This document shows, one piece after another, positions 52,701 through 61,700 of a DNA stretch of 64,000 bases. The notes under the pieces were generated by a model. The model searched no databases. It was not told the DNA's origin and worked only from the letters and a program-made list of their open reading frames with translations. Made by a program: the position numbers and the translations under genes. Each line of letters begins with the position of its first letter. The first letter of the stretch is position 1. This DNA comes from Sinonovacula constricta. Its lineage: Eukaryota > Mollusca > Bivalvia > Cardiida > Solecurtidae. The stretch is from contig CM017572.1 in assembly GCA_007844125.1 (NCBI GenBank), positions 32,381,028 to 32,445,027 of the forward strand, in the 5' to 3' direction.

Positions 52701-55700
52701 ATGTCAGTTGTGTGGGCTTCTCATCATGATGGTACACAAATGTATTGTATTTTAATATATCCAACTATTTTTCAAACAAATTTTTGCATTCTTAAAACAC
52801 ATATTTTTAAAAAAAAAAAAAATGAGCTTTATCCCTTCTTGGTATGCTACAAAACGCTAAAAATGGATATTTTTAGCTTATTATAAAATTATATAAAAAT
52901 GTCTTAAAATAAACTTCTGGCAAACATTATTTTTGTATGCCAGAAAATGAAAAACAAATGATAAGTTCACAACAAACTGACAGCAGACCTCACAGGACCC
53001 TCCCTACGGAGAGTGTTAATTGATTACAGTTTGGACCACCAGACACAGGACTGGCGTGCTGCACCACGAGACTGCATGTACTAAACAGACGACCACCATG
53101 CTCTAGACACAATAGCCGCCAGCATGATCAATTCACCAACATATACACAATATATGACAGGGCAGGATCGGACATTTATTAATGCATATTACATCTGAAA
53201 ATGGTACCGAGGTCGTATGCATGAAGAATGGATGGATGTGCCGGCATTTTTGCTGATACTGTGCAGTGACATTTCTATCATTATAGCACAAGGGCACTTA
53301 TAGTGTGCCCAGGGACTGAACCTGGCCGGTCCATTATACTAACACCAACGAATCAGGCATAATGCTGTCCCCTTAGCCCCGAGCGTTAGGAGGGAAGCCA
53401 CTACTACCAACTTTAAAGTCTTTGGATTGACCCGGCTGGGGTTTGAACCCACGACCTTCAGATCCGCAACCCGATGCTCTACCACTTGATGCATGAAGAA
53501 GCTTTGTTATTTATTCTAACTTAAACTACACAAATTTTCTTGAATCTCGACACTTATCTCTAGATATATAAGAAAATTTCTTTAATTTAATTCACAAAAA
53601 CCCTTTGTCTAAGAAAAGTCCATTTTTTTTTTCAAATTTAAGGAAATTTCTTAATTAAGGTAAGAAAAATAACGAAGATTCTTTATGTTTGTTTGTTTGC
53701 TGGGTTTATTGTCCCACCAACAATATTTATCTGGAGAAGGTGTCCAGTTGAAGCTGATTTCACTGTGTATAGCATTCCGCGAACAATTGGCATGATAACA
53801 CACCCAGTCACATTATCCTGACAACAGACCAACCAGTCATGGAACTACCCTTATAGTTGCTTGAGCGTTAGTAAGGGAGCTATACTACTACCATTTTAAT
53901 GACTTTGGTATGTTGCGGTCCGGGATCGAACCAGGAGCTTCCCATACCTGGAGCTGAAATTCTATCGCTACCAGATAAGAAAAATACCTAAGATTCAGAA
54001 GGAATACGACCCCTGGTTGGTATATCAAGTATATTAATGGCAAAATCTCAAGTGTTACGGGTCTGTTATAGTACCTCTGCCTTTTATAAAAGATTTAGTA
54101 AAATATACATAGAATGTTATTTGCCATAATTGTTAAAAGAAACATCGATAATCCTTAAGCAAACACATAATTGGCAAAATAATAAAATTCAGTTCTATAA
54201 CATAAGCATGACTGCTTTCCAAGTGCAAGTAAGCAACAAATTCCAGGATACAACAAAAAACAGGAAGGAAGTGTGCTGATGCGGCTTCATGTAGTGAATA
54301 TAAAGCCAGGAAAAAAAGCCCAAAATACAATGAACATTGATACACAAATGGAAGAAGTTCTCCTCATTCATAAAATTCTGTTTCACATAAAGTGCACATT
54401 AAGCACGCAACACAAACTGCTGTCATGCAGCTGTGAAAACCCTTTATAGTTTATCAGTCTAAATCTGTAAGTATCTACAATTAGCCTATCAATGTGACAA
54501 TACGGAAATCTGATTAATTTTTAGACTTACATGATACAATGAGAAATATTTTATTGCGTTTATGTTCGTGAAGAACATCCGCCTGCCAATAATGTTTCAA
54601 ATATCTGGGTGCTATCATTAGGATTATGCAGTGAGCCCAATCAATCTATTATCAAAAACAAAAAAATTAGTTTTATAAATCATTAAACATAAAATAGCTA
54701 ACGGTGCCTTAACTTTATGCCATAAAGCATACAAAATTAAAGCAATCATGTATATATAAAAAAATATATAAAAAAAGTGTACACAATGCAAATGAACGAC
54801 CACTGATCCCAGTTAAGTCTTAACTAGAGCTACAGATACGCAGAGAACAGCTTAAAACAACAATGTATACAATAATTCTTCAGACAATCTCTTCATTATT
54901 TATTGACAGTCAGTAGCAAGGATGGATCTGGGGGCTGGGGGTGGGGGGTTGGGGTGGTGGTGGTGTCTGTTATCTTAAAAGTTCCTGCAAAATGCTGTTA
55001 ATTTTTTTTCCCAGATCTGTGTGTACAGTCAAGCATAAATCACCACTCGTCATTACAAACAGGTATATCCTATCCAAGCCACGCTGCAGAGATAGCTATT
55101 TTTTACTATATATATATTTGTTTACATCCGGAGAAAACCCCAGACATTATTTTTAAACACAACACTGGTTTACACGCACATGGCTATTGCATTAGCTCTA
55201 TTGTGATGTCATTAGTCTTTTCCCTCCCAAGAGAAGAATAACATGTAACACAGATATGTGCGGGTGAAGGTCGTGTCGCTCTGTGCATATCAATGGGGCG
55301 TGAAAAATTTACACAGAAGAAGCTTGATTTTTGTTGTTTTTCTACCGCAGAGAAAGTGCAGTAATATGTATATATCATGCTACTGAAATGGCCGTGTTGT
55401 GAAAATGACAAAAACAACCTAACAATATAGAAGGATACGTTTGTTTTCTTAACTTTTTATGCCGCGGGAAATCTCGGGATAAAGTTCTAGAAATTTTATT
55501 TATGGAGAATTTTCACTGAATTGAGAGGAAAAGTTATGGACACCGAAATTGAAAAATGATGAAACCATGCCTCCAGGAGTCTTAATTTTGTGTTTCAAAA
55601 AAGCTACAATCGCTGTCAGCTCATGGGGTTTTTCCCCACCTGAACCACCCATATGGGGGGATGGGGTGGGGGGGGTGTTGTGGGGGATTGGGATAGGCGG

Positions 55701-58700
55701 CGGCATTGCCACTTTACCCCCACAAGGGGAGGACCCCTAAACTCCCTACTTTTATATTTTTTTCCGCCTACTTGAAAAACATAACTACACCCCTGTGATG
55801 TTATATAATCATCCTGGTAAATCGCTCTGACATCGTTATCTATTTTTAACAAAGACCACTGTGGCAATCTTAATTCTCCACGAACCCACATAGTGTAGGA
55901 CCACACTGAAATCATCACATTCTAGCGATTTTAACGAGTATCAGCAGTACCAACGATGTTGGGCTCGAACAATTAATAATCCTGAGAAACTCTTCCTTTG
56001 ATCTGTAGCTCTGGTCAAGACCAATAATAAAACAAAAGGCATTCATGGCTAGGATGGTCTAGAGGTAACCACACAAGGTAACAATGTCTCCAACACCGTC
56101 ATTAATATGTACCTGGGTGTTGTGTCTGGTTGGTGGTAGTAACCCTGCTCGTCATAGTAACCTGCCTGGCTGTAGTTACTATAGTAGTAGTCCTGGTAGT
56201 GACGGTCATATATGCTGCCGTAGTGACTCGGAGCTCCACCACGCCTATAGTAGTCTTCATAGTCATAACCTAGCAACAGAGATGAAAAACAAACATATAA
56301 CAAATGCTTTAAATATTCCTTGGACATTTTTTTAAGAAGCACTGGGTCTGTTTTCATGACATGTTTTAAGCTAATGATTAACTTTTGACTTGCAGGAACT
56401 ATTGAACATGTTTAAATCTAACATTTTTATAGACTAAATCCCTGGCTGCCTTATTGTATGGTAACATGATGTGATGTGAACAAGTGACACCTAGACATAG
56501 CATGGCGACACTTGTTCAGTCCAGAGCATTTAAGACAAACTAGGACAACAATCTTGTGCATGACTTGTGCATTCCGGAGATATATCTCAGCCACAGACTG
56601 TCCTGTGACTTCCCCTAACTGAATCCGGATGCTCCTCCCACTGAAAAAGCTTTGTAAGAAAGCAGTAACAATGTGTAGGTATGTAATGTTACCTCTGCCC
56701 CCATGTCTGTCCCTGTAGTATGACTCTCTGTCGTAATCGGCCCGGGATCTGTCATGATCTCCGTGTCTGGACGATGGACGATCACCTACACACACGACAC
56801 AACAGTCTACAGGCTCATGGGATCACAAATGATCTTAATCCTAATTTATCATGCGGACTGGCGACTATGTACCCTACATGCTACTAAACAACCCAATCAC
56901 CCAATAACTTATCATGACTCAATACAGGGTTTGATTCAAGAGCTATCTACAAGTTAAAAGTATAATATATATGGCTATTTTTCAGATAACTGGAAAAAAT
57001 AACAGCCAGGGCTTTTTTTCACCATTTTGGGAATATGACCCATACCCCTGGAATTGGGAATTTTCGCGTTGTTTTGCCAGAAATTGGGAACTTTTTACAC
57101 CTTTGGGGAATAAAAAGCTGTACTGTTATATGTTGTTTTTTATCATGTTTGCCACATATATTTAATATTATCAATAAACAACTGATGCCTGATTAGCTAT
57201 ATTTAATATTATCAATAAACAAATGATGCCTGATTAGCTAGCCTAACTAGCAATAAATTTTATTAAATGACTGCTTTAGTACAACCATGTATATTTTATT
57301 TTTTTTTTTTTGATTGGGAATTTTTCTTTTCTGATTGGGAAAAAAGTATATGTTTTGCCATTGGGAACATGACCGAATATCGGCTATAAAATCGGCCGAA
57401 AAAAAGCCTTGACAGCCATTACATTTTTGTGCTTAGTCTCAAATCTGTTTGCATAAATTGTATTATTAAAGTATTTTTAATCTCATATTACCTGCAAAGA
57501 TATTATTGAAATTAGTACATTGCTTTGTGTTGCTTTTTATGACTTGGTCATTAGCACTTTTTTTGTCAATCTTTAAAGATTGAGATTTTTTGACAAAAAA
57601 ATAAATATTTAATCAAAGAACACATGGTAATATAAAATACATTTTAATTTATATTTTTATTAAATTTGAAATAAATACAACCAAATCATTGAGTTTATGC
57701 AACCAGATTTGAAACTAAGCACAAACAAATTGATGGCTTTTTTTTTTTTTTCCATTTACCTGAAAAAGAACCATATATTAATGTGTGTTATGGATTGAGT
57801 TGGATTGAGTTGGATTTAATATTTAATTTTAAGCAAGATTCAGCACTAAATCATTACAAGGTAGTTCTTATTCAATATGTTACCCTCTAACTATTATAAT
57901 GCTATCATAAAAACATGAAGCCATTCAACTGGGGCAGATCTAAAAAAAATATGGTGCGGGGGGAGAAGGTATGAATCAAGATTCATTCAACTTTATCGCA
58001 GTAAATACTAGATATATATACACAGTACCTCGACCTTAGCAGTCAACAGACAAAATTAACTTTAAAAGCTTAATATTTTTTAAGCTTACATGAATGCGTT
58101 TTCACAACTCTACTTTTTTTACCCGGTCGGTAGGGAATGCATCCCCCCATTCTTCCCCCAGAATCCATCCCTGCCATTCAACTTATTATTACTATTGGGG
58201 TGTGGGTGTTGTGGGTCTGATTAAACCCTTGATCAAATGCAACTTTTAACTTTCAGTCTAAATTGTCAGATGATATTATTAAATAAACTGTGTAAGACCA
58301 TATTAGTAAATAACTACTGATAATAAGGATAATAATGTTTGTAGGGTGAATTGATGAATATGTTAATTCCAAACAACCACAACAGACTGTTGTACACAAC
58401 TGTGACATAATACCCACCATATCTGGAACGCGGGTCTGTCCTTGTCTCTATCATTTTTGTCTGTACGTCTGTAGTCCCTCTCTCTATCTCTGTAGTCCTT
58501 CTCTCTATCTCTATAGTCGCCTCTATCTCTGTCCCTGTAATCGCGCCTGTAACCCCCGTCTATCGTGGAGCCAGCCCGACTAGTGGGACGGTCCCGATCC
58601 CGGTCCCTGTTAACAACAATCAAAGACTTTGTCATTGTGGCTGGATGCAACAAGCATTTTATCAAGATGTCAAAAGCTAAAGTCATTTTTTAAATTCTGC

Positions 58701-61700
58701 AGAAATAATTTAGTTTTATTCCACTATACATGTAATAATGGTATTTCAACAAAGGAATCCAGGTTTCATTCTGAAAGGGGGATGGGGTCTGGGACATTTA
58801 AGAAACTGGAAAATTTTGTGACATTTTATTTAAAATGGAGAAAAATGTGCATGTTTAACTTTTTTTCTTGTTCCCGAATTTCTCCTTTAGATTATTATAA
58901 TCTAGTTCACTCAATTATTAAATTTATGACAGGTGAATTTTCATTTTTAGGTAAAAAACAAGGCTAATTTTCTGAGTGGAAGGTGCCTTTAAAAGGACCC
59001 TTCTATATAAAGTAAAGAAAATACATCAGGCTGCTTCTTGATGTAACTGTAGAGAGTTTACTTGAGAAAAAATAAACCAGATTTTAAAATGATATCGCTT
59101 TGAAACAGCTGATTATTTGAAAATCCTTTATATCACCGGAAGCTTTTGGTGTATGTTTTCTTTATAGTATAAAATAAAATCTACCAAAAATAAAAAAATA
59201 TATCAACAACCATCAAATCTTAGGGAGTTAAGAGCTAATTTGAAAAAACAAAACATATATAAGATAAAAAAAAAGTGAGTACATGTATGATGCTAACTAA
59301 CCTGTACCTATCATAATAGTCATCCCTGTCTCTATAACTTCTATCTCTGCTGTCGCCACGTCGTCCACGATCTCTAGAATCATCAAGGTCTAGCGATGAT
59401 CGTGACCCATACATGCTTCCACGCTCCCTAGAATTGTTCCTGGAGTCTTTGTTTCCCCGGCCGTCTCCGAGGTTATCTGATGATCTGTTCCGCCTCATGT
59501 CCTCCCTGGTATCACGATCCTTAACCTTGCCATATTTAGAATCCCTCTTTGTATAGATGTCTCTGGCATCCACTGGCTCAGCGTCATTGTTCCTATTTTT
59601 GGCATCACTTCTACCCTTAGCCTTGCTGTCTTTTCCCTCTCCTTTTATATGTTCACTCATGGATGTAATAAGTGAAGCCACTGGGGTAAGAACTGGTGGT
59701 GCATTACTAGTATTGGTGTCTAGCAAGCCTGTGGAGTCTCCAGTCCCAGAGGCAGCCATCAACAGGATATTGGACACTTCTGACAAGTTATCTGGCTCAT
59801 CCCACAGTGTGGTGGCAGGAGATTCGTTGTGCCTGGCCCTGCTGACTTGGGTGCTGTGGAAAGCAGACTGTCTGGCTCGAGGGCCCTTGGAGACATTCCC
59901 TGCAGGAGGTCTTGAGGACAACCTGTCAGACTCTCTGTCCCTGCCATACCTATCATGGTCTCGATCATTCCTCTTGTTACTATCCCAATCTGGAGTGCGC
60001 CGACCAGCTTTCCGATTCTCCCCTTCTCTGTCTGGGCTACGTCTATGTCTCCTTTCACTGTCCCAGTCCGGGGTTTTTCTACCAACGGGTCGTCGGTCTG
60101 AGTCCCAGTCTGGTGTTTTACGTCCTCCACCAGGTTTCTGTTTAGAATTCATGTCAGGAGTCCTGCGACCTCCCTGTCGGTGTACAGCCTCTCTGTCTGG
60201 AGTCCTTTGGCCATCTCTATCCACAGGCCGCTGTATGTCGCCTCCCCTGACCTCAGACTGCTTACTACTCTGTATGTTTATCCCAGGAATATCATGGGAT
60301 GCTCGTAGAGGTTTGCCTCTTTCCTTTGGTTTTGGGGGTTGGAAAGCACTATCTTTCCTTGCTGTGATTGGACTTGGCGCAACTGTCCTCCTACTACTAC
60401 CTGTCAAAGGTGTGTCAGTGATGGTACTTGAAGTACTGTTGCCAGCAGCAGTCTCAATCTCTGGACTTATATTCTCTCTATGTTCCCGGCTATGGGGTAT
60501 TCTACTGTCTACTGTATTGGGAATGGGGGATATTGACTGATTCAGCACCACAGGGCTGTTCTCATAGTTTGGTTTTGTCACATCCAGCTGGGTAGATGAC
60601 AGAAGGTACACCTCGTTGTTGGAAGATGAATGAGTCAGGGTGTTTGGTGAATTCCTGTAGGGATTCACTGATCTTGATGGATCTAAAGCAGAGTGAGTTA
60701 TGGCGAATGATTCAGGTGGCAAGGGACCTTTTGGGTTCTCAGATGGTTGTGTGAGCACAGCTCCCCTGTCTGACATCTGTAAAAGTGGGGGTCCTGGATT
60801 GGTCAGCTTAGATACAGGTAGGGGACCAGACTCATGGGCTTCGTGCTTTCCTGACCCAGCAGGTGACACGCGAGCTGAACTGTTGTTAGAACTGATGAAG
60901 AACTGAACATTGTTGTCCAGAGAGGCATTCCTGCTGTGGGAGCCAGTGGGTTCTGTGCCTACCATCTCCCAATCACTGAAGGCTGGGTTCTCATCAACCA
61001 TTTCTCTCTTAACCTCAGTCGTCTCATCCATTTCCTTCAAGTGGGCATCATCAGCCTTTGGTTCTTCTACCTGCTCACTTAACACTCTCACCGAAGGGAC
61101 AGTTTCTTGCTCGTGAATATCGAGACTCTCTCTCTGCTTTGTCTGTGGATCATGAAGATCGTTTTCCTCAGTTTCATCATTCTGTCCTAAAGAAACATCA
61201 CGCAACTGTTTACTTATTTCCTGAACATCTTTTGACTGACCTATGGCTCCATCTACACTAGTTCCCTCATTATCATTGTTAGCATTGGGGACTGAATGTT
61301 CACTATTGAGGGCATTATCACCACTTTTATACCCTTCAATGTTCTCTTGATAATCTAAACCACTTATTTCATGTTCACTATGACTATCAACAATATTATC
61401 ACTAATGGGCTCTTCTACAAAATTAGAATAACTGCCATTTTCATGTATATGACTCGTTTCATCACCAGGTTGCTGCTGCTGTTGATGCGGACTGTGGTGA
61501 TTTATGTGGAAACCATAATCCTCACTTGTAGGCACTTGGGAATACTGGCCCTCCTGATTATAGAAATAACCACTAGAGTCAGCTGCATGGCCATTTACAT
61601 CCACACCTGCAAAACTGGTTGGCACATGGTCTGCCCAATACTGGTTGGCTCCATAACCCTCGTACTGCCCAGCCCTAGTACCTGCTTGATCATACGATGC

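Noticed and set aside
58363..58466. Extension of SEC16 exon 3 to the GTGGGT donor at 58417
   Set aside because: It joins exon 4 out of frame with an immediate TGA. Kept as an alternative in the findings because the donor looks better than the chosen one.
59557..60540. 327-residue plus-strand open frame opposite SEC16 exon 2
   Set aside because: Antisense shadow of the R/D/S-rich coding exon. Leucine/serine-rich by complement, with no start context or homology that I recognise.
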